NCBI RefSeq assembly: GCF_002007205.1 | Contig: NZ_LAZS01000005.1 | Location: forward strand, 1,116,001-1,180,000 | Direction of reading: 5' to 3' | From: Ensifer adhaerens | GTDB taxonomy: Bacteria; Pseudomonadota; Alphaproteobacteria; Rhizobiales; Rhizobiaceae | DNA length: 64,000 bases | Shown here: piece after piece, positions 45,239-53,193 of the stretch | Position numbering within the stretch: position 1 is the stretch's first letter | How the letters are laid out: each line of letters starts with the position of its first letter | Notes under the pieces: generated by a model | What the model was told of the DNA's origin: nothing | What the model saw: only the letters and a program-made list of their open reading frames with translations | The model's database searches: none | Position numbers and translations under genes: made by a program

Positions 45239-45276
45239 ATCACGGAGCGCCGGGCATCGCGCCGGCGCTCCGTGAT
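45239..45276. terminator. long hairpin between convergent genes
   Basis: A perfect 15-base stem (ATCACGGAGCGCCGG) with an eight-base loop, between the stops of the DUF1062 and porin genes. Lacking T runs, it may act as a bidirectional transcript end or as an RNA-stabilising 3' hairpin. Confidence 0.6.
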
Positions 45277-45293
45277 CCGAATATGGTTGCATA

Positions 45294-45950
45294 TCAGAAC
45301 TTTACGCCGACACCGACTGTGAACTGGTGCTGGTCGATGTCGACATTGACGCCGCCGAAGTCCTTGTCACCATAGTCGTTGTAGCGATACTCGGCGCGGC
45401 CGAATGTCCTGTCGGTGAAGGAGTAGTCGACGCCGGCACCGATCGTCCAACCGTTGAAGGTTTCCTTTTCCTTCGACGCACCGGGCACATCGACGAAGCC
45501 TCGGGTCACGGCCCAGCCACCAGCGCCGTAAAGCAACGCCTTGTCATTCAGCACATAGCCGACGCGGCCGCGTATTGCACCGGAAACGTCGGTACCGACC
45601 TCAGTCGAGGTTCCGCCGATGTCGAACGTCTTGTCGTTCCAATTGTAGTTGACGTCACCCTCGATGCCGTAAACCCAGTCGCCCTGCTGATAGTTGAAAC
45701 CGGCAAAGGCACCGAGCAGACCGCCATTAAAGTCTTCGGAAGCGCTGCCGCCAGGCGCACTGAAATCCCCATTGAGCCAGCCACCGCCCCCCTGGAGGCC
45801 GACGTAACCGCCGGTCCACACGAATCCAGGCGATGTCTGCACGACCGGGGCCGGCGGCTGGATTAGATCAGCCGCCAGATCCGCCGCCATCGCCGTCTGC
45901 GCAGCGGCGGAAGCCGCCATGATTGCAACAAGCACAGTCCGGATCACCAC
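45294..45950 (-). CDS. outer membrane beta-barrel protein, RopB/Omp25-like
   Basis: A 218-residue protein with a signal peptide (MVIRTVLVAIMAASAAAQTAMA, cleaved before ADLAADL). An eight-stranded barrel pattern of alternating residues follows (FVWTGGYVGLQGGGGWLNG, FAGFNYQQGDWVYGIEGDV, LLYGAGGWAVTRGFV) and a C-terminal YxxxVGVGVKF ending in Phe, the outer-membrane insertion signal. Rhizobial and Brucella outer-membrane proteins of this group are major surface components. Single gene, ending next to the hairpin it shares with the convergent gene. Confidence 0.92.
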   Translation of the reverse strand: MVIRTVLVAIMAASAAAQTAMAADLAADLIQPPAPVVQTSPGFVWTGGYVGLQGGGGWLNGDFSAPGGSASEDFNGGLLGAFAGFNYQQGDWVYGIEGDVNYNWNDKTFDIGGTSTEVGTDVSGAIRGRVGYVLNDKALLYGAGGWAVTRGFVDVPGASKEKETFNGWTIGAGVDYSFTDRTFGRAEYRYNDYGDKDFGGVNVDIDQHQFTVGVGVKF

Positions 45951-46111
45951 GGATGCCTCCTGCTGTCATCAGAAGAACATTAGGAACTCATTAACGCGTA
46001 GTCTGCCCGAACGGCTTCACGATCTCAACCATGAAACCGGTTGGGTTCAGACACATAATTTAGGGGCGGATCCTTGGAGAACAAGGAGGGCCGCGAGGCC
46101 GCCTCGCGCGT

Positions 46112-46597
46112 CTACGGCTGCGAAGCCGGGATGCGAGGACCCTCCAACCGGTCCCCGGGGCGGATTTTCAGGCGCTTGACCGTGCCCGCGTTGAGCTCAA
46201 GCACGAAAGCCACCGGTTCGCCGGAATCAATGATCGCTTCTGAAAACGGCACGGCGTCTTCGTGGATCGTCCGCACGACGCCCCTGTTGTCGATGAACAG
46301 CATATCGAGCGGCAGATGCGTGTTTCTCATCCACATCATCACGCGGCGTGTCTCGCCGAAATCGAACAGCATGCCGTGATCCGCCGCCATGGACGTGCGA
46401 AACATCAGCCCCTGCTCGCGCTGGGCGGGATCGAGGGCCAGTTCGACCGTCAGTTCGTGCACCGCCTTGTCCGCAGTCACGAGACGCATATTGTCCTGCG
46501 TGAACTGAACGTCGGCGAACGACGAAACCGTCAGTGCAAACAACAAAAAAAGCGCCAAAAGGGCGCTTTTTCCGACAGGGTCGCGAGCGACCAACAT
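46112..46597 (-). CDS. DUF192 family exported protein
   Basis: A 161-residue protein with a signal sequence (KSALLALFLLFALTVSSFA). The DUF192 domain includes QREQGLMFRTSM, MLFDFGETRRVMMWMRNTHLPLDMLFID and the KRLKIRPGD tail. It is periplasmic or secreted, of unknown function. Its ATG overlaps the stop of the cold-shock gene by one base (TGATG). Codons 10-18 of this gene themselves form a terminator-like hairpin with a T run, which may control its expression. Confidence 0.9.
   Translation of the reverse strand: MLVARDPVGKSALLALFLLFALTVSSFADVQFTQDNMRLVTADKAVHELTVELALDPAQREQGLMFRTSMAADHGMLFDFGETRRVMMWMRNTHLPLDMLFIDNRGVVRTIHEDAVPFSEAIIDSGEPVAFVLELNAGTVKRLKIRPGDRLEGPRIPASQP
46545..46571 (-). terminator. 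intrinsic terminator inside the 5' end of the DUF192 gene
   Basis: On the minus strand, AAAAAGCGCC pairs perfectly with GGCGCTTTTT around a five-base loop and continues in a T run of seven. It begins 26 bases after the DUF192 start and 28 bases past the cold-shock stop. It is both a natural end for the cold-shock transcript and part of the signal-peptide code. Confidence 0.7.
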
Positions 46598-47175
46598 CAG
46601 TGCGACCGGCTCGTCGGCGACGGGCCGTCCGGATGAATTTCAGCGGCCATCAGGCCCTTTTCGCCATCGCCGAAACGTACGAGGACCACCTGGCCGGGCC
46701 GAAGCTCGGTGAGGCCGAAGCGCCGAAGCGTCTCCATATGAACGAAGATATCCTCCGTCCCTTCGCCGCGTGTCAGGAACCCAAAACCCTTCGTGCGGTT
46801 GAACCACTTGACCAGGACGCGCTCGAGGCCGCTGGTCGGCGTCACCTGGACGTGGGTGCGAACCGGCGGCAGCTGCGATGGATGCACCGCCGTCGACTGG
46901 TCCATGGAAAGGATGCGGAAGGCCTGGTAGCCGCGGTCGCGCTTCTGGATAAGGGCAACGACCCGCGCGCCTTCAAGAACCGTCTGGTAGCCATCGCGCC
47001 GCAGGCACGTCACATGGACCAGCACATCCTGCATGCCGTTGTCGGGCACGATGAAACCGAACCCCTTGGCGACGTCGAACCATTTGATCACGCCGGTGAT
47101 TTCGATGAGGTCGAGAGCATCGCTGCCAAAGTCGTCACCATGCATGACGTCTTTTGAAGATGTTCTATCCGCCAT
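46597..47175 (-). CDS. double cold-shock domain protein
   Basis: A 192-residue protein with two cold-shock domains joined by a linker. The first (about 27-95) has GVIKWFDVAKGFGFIVPD and VLVHVTCLRRDG; the second (about 120-185) has VLVKWFNRTKGFGFLTRG and DIFVHMETLRRFG. The RNP1 and RNP2 nucleic-acid-binding motifs are intact in both. Such double CSPs are common in rhizobia as RNA chaperones. Coupled to the downstream DUF192 gene by a one-base overlap. Confidence 0.93.
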   Translation of the reverse strand: MADRTSSKDVMHGDDFGSDALDLIEITGVIKWFDVAKGFGFIVPDNGMQDVLVHVTCLRRDGYQTVLEGARVVALIQKRDRGYQAFRILSMDQSTAVHPSQLPPVRTHVQVTPTSGLERVLVKWFNRTKGFGFLTRGEGTEDIFVHMETLRRFGLTELRPGQVVLVRFGDGEKGLMAAEIHPDGPSPTSRSH

Positions 47176-47371
47176 TCTCTCCCAGCCCCTCGTTTACGCG
47201 CGACTACCGATACGGTTAACTGATTCTTATTGACCAGAATAACATCGTCCCGCCGCGGATACGCAAGACCCTCGGCATATTTTGGCCGAGAACTAATATG
47301 GGGACGCAGCCTTGCCTCTGGCTTGCTGGCGGCCCAGTATACGCCATCTTCTGCAAAACAGGGACATTGCA

Positions 47372-47812
47372 ATGCGCTATCTGCACACGATGGTTCGCGT
47401 CAAGAATCTGGACGAGGCGTTGAACTTCTACGGCAAGATTTTCGGTTTGACGGAAATCCGCCGCTACGACAACGAAAAGGGCCGGTTTACGCTGGTGTTC
47501 CTGGCCGCGCCCGGCGACCTCGACCGCGCCCGCGGCGAACTCTCGCCCTGCCTCGAACTCACCTACAACTGGGATGCGGAAGATTATACGGGCGGGCGCA
47601 ACTTCGGGCACCTCGCCTATGAAGTCGACGACATCTACGGCTTCTGCCAGCATCTGATGGAAAACGGCGTGACCATCAACCGACCGCCGCGCGATGGCCA
47701 CATGGCGTTCGTGCGCTCGCCCGACGGCATTTCGATCGAGATTTTGCAGAAAGGCGAAAACCGTCCGCCGCAGGAGCCCTGGGCGTCGATGGCCAATACG
47801 GGCGCCTGGTAA
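47372..47812 (+). CDS. gloA: lactoylglutathione lyase (glyoxalase I)
   Basis: A 146-residue enzyme that isomerises the methylglyoxal-glutathione hemithioacetal. The start ATG gives MRYLHTMVRVKNLDEALNFYGKIFGL, with the first metal ligand His at residue 5. The remaining ligand regions are visible at CLELTYNW, FGHLAYEVDD and SIEILQKG. Normal length for a single-domain bacterial GloA. Divergent from the cold-shock gene. A hairpin follows about 95 bases after its stop. Confidence 0.94.
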   Translation: MRYLHTMVRVKNLDEALNFYGKIFGLTEIRRYDNEKGRFTLVFLAAPGDLDRARGELSPCLELTYNWDAEDYTGGRNFGHLAYEVDDIYGFCQHLMENGVTINRPPRDGHMAFVRSPDGISIEILQKGENRPPQEPWASMANTGAW

Positions 47813-48234
47813 GCTCCGCACAATTCTCGCAAACGAGGATGGCCGCGTGCTGCCGGCAAACCCGGCGCACGGCCGAGCCGTCGATCAGCAGCAGCTGTGA
47901 ATGATCCAGGGCCTGGTCTATCCGGGCCTTTGCATGTCGGAAACATGCGGGCTCAAGGTTAGCGCCGGTTTACAAATCGCGTATCGTTGAGTATTTTTTC
48001 GCGCGAAACGTTGATGCCGGGTCCTATCCGCGATGTCTCGTGGCGGCGACCCCTTTTTGTACTTGGCCTGATCTTTTCCCGGGCGCCCATTCCGGTCGCC
48101 GCGAGAAGCATGAGTTTGTTTGTTCTGAGCGATGTTTCGGAACTGAGACTTAATGCATGACAAGGCGGGGACTTCGCCGATCATGCACGGAGAGCGGGGA
48201 TAAGACGTTGCAAGATCCGGACACGAAGGGCGCA
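47813..48234. other. intergenic region between gloA and the M15 lipoprotein gene
   Basis: About 420 bases. The left part has a nine-base hairpin (47908-47930) with a weak T run that may end the gloA transcript. The right half probably carries the promoter of the lipoprotein gene. I see no credible gene. Confidence 0.5.
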
Positions 48235-49554
48235 GTGCTCGTCACCATTGCGCGGGCGGCAGCCTTATCCGTCTCGCTGCTGGCTTTGAGCGGCTGCATG
48301 TCGGCAGCCGGGGAAGGCGATGCCGCGACCGCGCTGAAAGCCGAAAATCAGGTAGCCCCTGCGCAAACCGCCGAATCGGAAGGCACGGTTCAGGATGGAC
48401 AGGTAGTTGCGCTCGGCAGCAATCCGCAGGCGCAACAGGCAGCCGGCGGTGCCGTAGCCCCTCAGGATGCCGGCCAGCCGCAATCACTGACGATGCAGGG
48501 CACCGGCCTGCGCGCCGCCTCCTCCAGCATCTATGGCCAGGCACCTGCCGCACAGGCAACGACGACCGGCCAGCCACAGACGACGGGAACTGTTCCGCTC
48601 CCCGCCGGCCAGCCCGGCATGAACGCAACCACCAACAGTCTTTTCAGCGGCACCCAGCGACAGCCGCTGCCGGTCATAGCGCCGCAGCAGGGGGCCGCCA
48701 ACACGGCCACCGACGTAGCGAAGGACGCCGCCGCTGTCGCCGCCTATGCTCCCTCTCCCGCGCAGGACGCCACCCTTCCTGTTGCCGTTCCGGTGCCGCT
48801 GAGCGCCGAGGCTGCCGCCAGCGGACAAACCTCTTCGACGCCACAGGCGGTGGCCAATGCCGAAGCGGTACCGGCAACGACCGAGGTCGCCGCCGCGCAG
48901 CAGGCAGCACCAGAAGCCACGCCGGCAGACGATAACAAGGACACCTCCAAAACCTGGACGCTCGCGGCCCTTTTTGCCGGCAAGCGCAAGGAAAAGCCGC
49001 AGCAGGCGGCACTTCGCGCAGTGCAGCCGGCGGAAAAGAAGACGATTACCACCAGCAACGCGAGCCAGCCGCAGACGGCCTCCCTCGCCTACACGCTTCC
49101 GGGCGTCAAACTGAATTCGCTCTATAATTTCGAGCACGAAGAGCATCTCGGCGATGACGACGACGGCGCGCCGGTTCAGGTCGCATCCCTTTCAGGCCTT
49201 GCGCGCTTGGCACCAAGCGGGCTCATTCTGCAGACCGAGAAAGTCGATGCCGGCTGCTTCAAGCCAGAGCTCATGCAGATGCTGAAGAAGGTGGAGACGC
49301 ATTACGGCAAGCAGGTCATGGTCACCTCGGGCCTCAGACCGATCAAGGTCAACCGCGCCAAGCAATCGCTGCATACGCGCTGCGAGGCGGCTGACATTCA
49401 GGTCCAGGGCGTCAGCAAGTGGGATCTCGCAGAATTCCTGCGCAGCGTCCCCGGCCGCGGCGGCGTCGGCACCTATTGCCATACGGAGTCGGTCCACATC
49501 GACATCGGCGCACAACGGGACTGGAACTGGCGCTGCCGGCGCGCCAAGGGATGA
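48235..49554 (+). CDS. M15-type (YcbK/VanY-like) D,D-carboxypeptidase lipoprotein
   Basis: About 439 residues. The start was set at a GTG giving a short lipoprotein signal (ARAAALSVSLLALSGC, lipobox LSGC); an ATG at 48157 and a TTG at 48208 are possible alternatives. A long low-complexity Ala/Gln/Pro/Thr-rich spacer (about 30-300) links the lipid anchor to the C-terminal peptidase M15 domain. That domain has MVTSGLRPIKVN, SLHTRCEAADIQ and ESVHIDIG, with the His/Asp/His zinc pattern. It probably trims peptidoglycan, with the spacer crossing the periplasm. Confidence 0.85.
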   Translation: MLVTIARAAALSVSLLALSGCMSAAGEGDAATALKAENQVAPAQTAESEGTVQDGQVVALGSNPQAQQAAGGAVAPQDAGQPQSLTMQGTGLRAASSSIYGQAPAAQATTTGQPQTTGTVPLPAGQPGMNATTNSLFSGTQRQPLPVIAPQQGAANTATDVAKDAAAVAAYAPSPAQDATLPVAVPVPLSAEAAASGQTSSTPQAVANAEAVPATTEVAAAQQAAPEATPADDNKDTSKTWTLAALFAGKRKEKPQQAALRAVQPAEKKTITTSNASQPQTASLAYTLPGVKLNSLYNFEHEEHLGDDDDGAPVQVASLSGLARLAPSGLILQTEKVDAGCFKPELMQMLKKVETHYGKQVMVTSGLRPIKVNRAKQSLHTRCEAADIQVQGVSKWDLAEFLRSVPGRGGVGTYCHTESVHIDIGAQRDWNWRCRRAKG

Positions 49555-49644
49555 AGGCAACCATTTGTTTCCACGAGGGATTCCGCAAAAGTCCCTCATT
49601 GTTTGGCGCTTGTGGAATTTTTACAGAAATATGAAAATACCCGC

Positions 49645-49672
49645 TTGCGGTTCTGAAATCCTCTGGCTATAA
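49645..49672 (+). promoter_or_regulatory. promoter of tRNA-Glu copy 1
   Basis: TTGCGG, a 16-base spacer and CTATAA, ending 18 bases before the tRNA. The -10 resembles the rhizobial sigma-70 consensus. The other two copies carry the same elements. Confidence 0.6.
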
Positions 49673-49690
49673 GGCGCCCACACAGCGAGT

Positions 49691-49765
49691 GCGCCCTTCG
49701 TCTATCGGTTAGGACACCAGATTTTCATTCTGGGAAGAGGGGTTCGACTCCCCTAGGGCGTGCCA
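49691..49765 (+). tRNA. tRNA-Glu (TTC), copy 1
   Basis: 75 bases with encoded CCA. The anticodon stem CCAGA/TCTGG encloses TTTTCAT (TTC). The sequence is identical by eye to the two copies that follow. Transcribed from its own promoter. Confidence 0.98.
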
Positions 49766-49918
49766 CTGTGTTGACCTTCCTCTCCCAAGAAAATCGTCGT
49801 TTTTCGTATTGAAGCGGCAACTTGCCGTCCCGGAAGCATCTTCGATTCCGGGCCTTCCGACGCCGAATTTTTCTCGCCGATTTCAACAGGAAAAGCATAA
49901 AAAAACTGAGTTTGGCGC

Positions 49919-49946
49919 TTGCGGTATCCAGAGTCGCTGGCTATAA
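49919..49946 (+). promoter_or_regulatory. promoter of tRNA-Glu copy 2
   Basis: The same TTGCGG and CTATAA elements with a 16-base spacer as copy 1, but a spacer sequence of its own, shared with copy 3. Confidence 0.6.
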
Positions 49947-49964
49947 GGCGCCCACACAGCGAGT

Positions 49965-50039
49965 GCGCCCTTCGTCTATCGGTTAGGACACCAGATTTTC
50001 ATTCTGGGAAGAGGGGTTCGACTCCCCTAGGGCGTGCCA
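49965..50039 (+). tRNA. tRNA-Glu (TTC), copy 2
   Basis: Identical by eye to copy 1, 274 bases downstream of it, with encoded CCA and anticodon TTC. Confidence 0.98.
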
Positions 50040-50192
50040 CTGTGTTGACCTTCCTCTCCCAAGAATATCGTCGTTTTTCGTATTGAAGCGATAACTTGCC
50101 GTCCCGGAAGCATCTTCGATTCCGGGCCTTCCGACGCCGAATTTTTCTCGTCGATTTCAACAGGAAAAGCATAAAAAAACTGAGTTTGGCGC

Positions 50193-50220
50193 TTGCGGTA
50201 TCCAGAGTCGCTGGCTATAA
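50193..50220 (+). promoter_or_regulatory. promoter of tRNA-Glu copy 3
   Basis: TTGCGG, a 16-base spacer and CTATAA, identical in this stretch to the promoter of copy 2, 18 bases before the third tRNA. Confidence 0.6.
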
Positions 50221-50238
50221 GGCGCCCACACAGCGAGT

Positions 50239-50313
50239 GCGCCCTTCGTCTATCGGTTAGGACACCAGATTTTCATTCTGGGAAGAGGGGTTCGACTCCC
50301 CTAGGGCGTGCCA
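50239..50313 (+). tRNA. tRNA-Glu (TTC), copy 3
   Basis: Identical by eye to copies 1 and 2; encoded CCA and anticodon TTC. The sequence diverges from the repeat unit nine bases after CCA, which marks the end of the tandem array. Confidence 0.98.
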
Positions 50314-50451
50314 CTGTGTTGAATTTCTCCCCCACATCAGCGACCATTTCACCAGCTAGCCACTGCGTATCGATTTTGCTCGTCGTTTTCGCCGGGCAAG
50401 CTTAAGATACGGGAATGTGCAGCAATCGCCTGCACTCAATCGGATACCGAG

Positions 50452-50526
50452 GCGCCCATCGTCTAGCGGTCAGGACGCCGCCCTCTCACGGCGGCAACAC
50501 GGGTTCGATTCCCGTTGGGCGTGCCA
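50452..50526 (+). tRNA. tRNA-Glu (CTC)
   Basis: 75 bases with encoded CCA. The anticodon stem CCGCC/GGCGG encloses CTCTCAC (CTC), and the acceptor GCGCCCA pairs with TGGGCGT. A different isoacceptor from the triplicated one, so it is not part of the repeat. Confidence 0.98.
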
Positions 50527-50685
50527 AGGTCAAACAAATTTAGTTGACGACAGACGCAGTTAGCCAATGCTTGCAGCGCTGTTTCCCGGACTGTGGCAAT
50601 GACGCGTACACTTACGGATGGTCAGCCGATTTTTGTCTGAGCGCGAAGCTTCGTCTCATTTACGCAATCTTGCCCGCCTAAAAGA

Positions 50686-50925
50686 ATGTTGATTCCAACT
50701 CTCTTCTTATGGAAACGGGTTACGGGCATGATCGCGAGATATCTAAGCTACCCCTTATTCATCCTATCAATGTCGCTTCTTACTGCCTTGATTTTGCCCG
50801 CATACCTTCTCCGCGACCTGTATAAGATTATCATGCGATACTTTTGGATTCGAATGCCACTGCTCATCGCTTGCGTCATCGCGGCAATTTATTGGGCGCG
50901 CGAATTACCCCAACTGCACTCGTAG
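50686..50925 (+). CDS. small membrane protein (79 aa), unrecognised
   Basis: Starts ATG-TTG and encodes two hydrophobic segments (YPLFILSMSLLTALILPAYLL and PLLIACVIAAIYWA) separated by a short basic loop with RDLYKIIMRYFW. The ribosome site is weak. The region is more AT-rich by eye than its neighbours. No family is recognised. It sits alone between the tRNA cluster and recJ. Confidence 0.5.
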   Translation: MLIPTLFLWKRVTGMIARYLSYPLFILSMSLLTALILPAYLLRDLYKIIMRYFWIRMPLLIACVIAAIYWARELPQLHS

Positions 50926-51157
50926 CGCTTGGAACTGGCGCGGAGCACCTTGGCTGGAGATGCCGCGCTGACGGATCCTTCTGGTCGCGCTTTGTGCCAA
51001 CCGTCTCGGCTCTGCAAGTCCGTGCGTATGTCCCGTGACTTGCAGCGCTGTGAGTAGAAGTGGAGGCGCGCCAGCAAGGGATTAGCTGCCAAGCTCATCG
51101 CGGCCACCCGTCGACGAAGGGCTTTGTCCCTTCGACATCCGCCGCGGCGTCGGCCCG

Positions 51158-52960
51158 TCAAACCGCCTTCGCAGCATCCGTAACGCGTAGCTGCACACGG
51201 CGCTGGCCCTGCCAGAGATCCGCGGATACGGACCCCGCCACGTGAATCGATGCGCCGCGGTTGGCGAGCAGGAAATCCCCGAGTGGCGTTTCGGTGGCCC
51301 GAAATGCGATGCCGTCGAGCCGGCTGCCGTCCTGCCCCTCAAGCGTCACCTTGACGTGGTTGGCGCCCACCTGACGGCTGTCGCGCAGCCGGTGCTGCGG
51401 GAAAGCGAAGACCGGCTGCGGATGTGCGGAGCCATAAGGCCCCGCCTGCTCCAGGAGGTCGATGAGGTCCAGCGTCGCGCCCGAGGCCGCAAGCGCACCG
51501 TCGACCTTGAGTGTCTGGATGGCGACGAGCTCGCGCACCGCTGCCTCCGCGCGCTCCTCGAAGAACTGCCGGAGCTTGCCGAGTTTCGCGCGTTCGACCG
51601 TGAGTCCGGCAGCCATGGCGTGGCCGCCGCCCTTGATCAGCAGACCGCCATCGACGGCGGCCCGGACCATCTTGCCCATGTCGAAGCCGTTGATCGAGCG
51701 GCCGGAGCCGGTGCCGCGTCCGTTCGGGTCGAAGGCGATGGCAAAGGTCGGGCGGCGGAATTTTTCCTTGATTCGGGCGGCAAGCAACCCGACGATGCCC
51801 GGGTGCCAGTTTTCGCGCGCCGTGACGATCACCGAGGCGCCCTCGCCCGTGCCGTACTCGGCCAGAACCTCAGCCTCGGCTTCGGCCAGCATGACGGCTT
51901 CCATGGCCTGCCGCTCGCGGTTGAGTTCGTCGAGTTGGGCTGCGATCTTCTCCGCCTCCCCGGCATCCTCCATCGCCAGCAGGCGGCTGCCGAGGGCAGC
52001 ATCGCCGATACGGCCACCGGCATTGATCCTCGGGCCCACGAGAAAGCCCAGATGATAGGGCGTGACCGGGCCACCGATCGCCGCCTTGCGCAAGAGGGCC
52101 GAAAGCCCGACATTGCCCATGTGCCGCGCCGCAATCAGTCCCTTGACGACATAGGCGCGGTTGAGCCCCTTGAGCGGCACGACGTCACAGACGGTCGCAA
52201 GCGCCACGAGATCGAGCTGGCCCAGCAGGTCGAAGGAGGACACACGGACATCGCCGGCACCGCGCAGAACCCGCAGCGTATTGACGAGAACCAGATAGAC
52301 GACGCCGGCGGCGCAAAGATGCCCCTGCCCCGAGAGATCGTCTTCGCGGTTGGGATTGACGAGTGCATGACAGGGCGGCAGCGCCGAGCCGACCTGATGG
52401 TGGTCGATCACCACGACATCGACGCCGCGGTTTGCTGCGACAGCAAGCGCCTCGTGGCTGGTCGAACCGCAATCGACGGTCACGATGAGCTCGGCGCCGT
52501 TGTCGATCAATTGCTCGATCGCCGTCGGGTTTGGACCATAGCCCTCGAAGATCCGATCCGGAATGTAGATCTCGGCATCGATGCCGAAATGGCGGAGAAA
52601 GCGCGCCATCAGCGCCGAGGACGCGGCACCGTCGACGTCGTAGTCGCCAAAGATCACCGTCCTTTCACCGCGCTTGATAGCATTGGTCAGACGCTCCGCG
52701 GCCTTGCGGCAGTCAGTGAGCTTGTCCGGGTCCGGCATCAGCGAGCGAAGCGTCGGATCAAGAAAGCTCGCCGCATCGTCGAGCACGACGCCGCGGCCGG
52801 CCAGAACGCGACCGAGCAGATCGGAATAGCCGTGAACCTGACTGATGGCGAGTGCCCGGTTCTGGCCCGCCTGGTCGAGGCGCGACACCCAGCGCTGGCC
52901 GCTGACCGACCGCTCGACATTCAGAAAGGCCCGCTGTACCGGATCCACCAATTCGTCCAT
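51158..52960 (-). CDS. recJ: single-stranded-DNA-specific exonuclease RecJ
   Basis: A 5'-3' ssDNA exonuclease of the DHH family used in recombination and mismatch repair. The start was chosen at the ATG giving MDELVDPVQRAF, for 600 residues, close to the family length. DHH motifs are in order: FGDYDVDGAASSALM, VDCGSTSHEALA, DHHQVGSALPPCHALVNP. The DHHA1 domain has GGGHAMAAGLTV, and a C-terminal OB-like domain follows. Located next to hom, as in many rhizobia. Confidence 0.95.
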   Translation of the reverse strand: MDELVDPVQRAFLNVERSVSGQRWVSRLDQAGQNRALAISQVHGYSDLLGRVLAGRGVVLDDAASFLDPTLRSLMPDPDKLTDCRKAAERLTNAIKRGERTVIFGDYDVDGAASSALMARFLRHFGIDAEIYIPDRIFEGYGPNPTAIEQLIDNGAELIVTVDCGSTSHEALAVAANRGVDVVVIDHHQVGSALPPCHALVNPNREDDLSGQGHLCAAGVVYLVLVNTLRVLRGAGDVRVSSFDLLGQLDLVALATVCDVVPLKGLNRAYVVKGLIAARHMGNVGLSALLRKAAIGGPVTPYHLGFLVGPRINAGGRIGDAALGSRLLAMEDAGEAEKIAAQLDELNRERQAMEAVMLAEAEAEVLAEYGTGEGASVIVTARENWHPGIVGLLAARIKEKFRRPTFAIAFDPNGRGTGSGRSINGFDMGKMVRAAVDGGLLIKGGGHAMAAGLTVERAKLGKLRQFFEERAEAAVRELVAIQTLKVDGALAASGATLDLIDLLEQAGPYGSAHPQPVFAFPQHRLRDSRQVGANHVKVTLEGQDGSRLDGIAFRATETPLGDFLLANRGASIHVAGSVSADLWQGQRRVQLRVTDAAKAV

Positions 52961-53088
52961 GCTCGTCCATCCGCTTGGCGCTTCATTCCTCTTAGCGCAT
53001 AACCCTGGAAATCGTGACCGTTTTTGGAACGGCATACACAGAGATCCACTGTTTACGGGCGTTTGCGAGCTGTAAGCGCCCAATTCTC

Positions 53089-53128
53089 AAAAAGAAGCCT
53101 CACCGGCTTGCTTGCGCGGCGAGGCTTC
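53089..53128 (-). terminator. terminator after hom
   Basis: On the minus strand, GAAGCCTC pairs with GAGGCTTC across a loop of about 19 bases, ending in five T. It lies about 66 bases past the homoserine dehydrogenase stop and also separates it from recJ. Confidence 0.7.
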
Positions 53129-53193
53129 CAATCTATCGGCGGCAAACGGCGCTGCGCGCCGTCATGCCGAGCGATCCAAGGTCCTTGTGGCCC

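Larger units (their letters stand above)
49667..50320 (+). repeat. tandem triplication of a tRNA-Glu transcription unit (274-bp period)
   Basis: Three tRNA-Glu(TTC) genes start at exactly 274-base intervals (49691, 49965, 50239). The two complete spacers differ at only about four positions, and include an intact promoter and a GC hairpin (49829-49852 and 50103-50126). The third unit diverges after CTGTGTTGA. Such near-identity points to recent duplication or to ongoing homogenisation by recombination. Confidence 0.9.
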
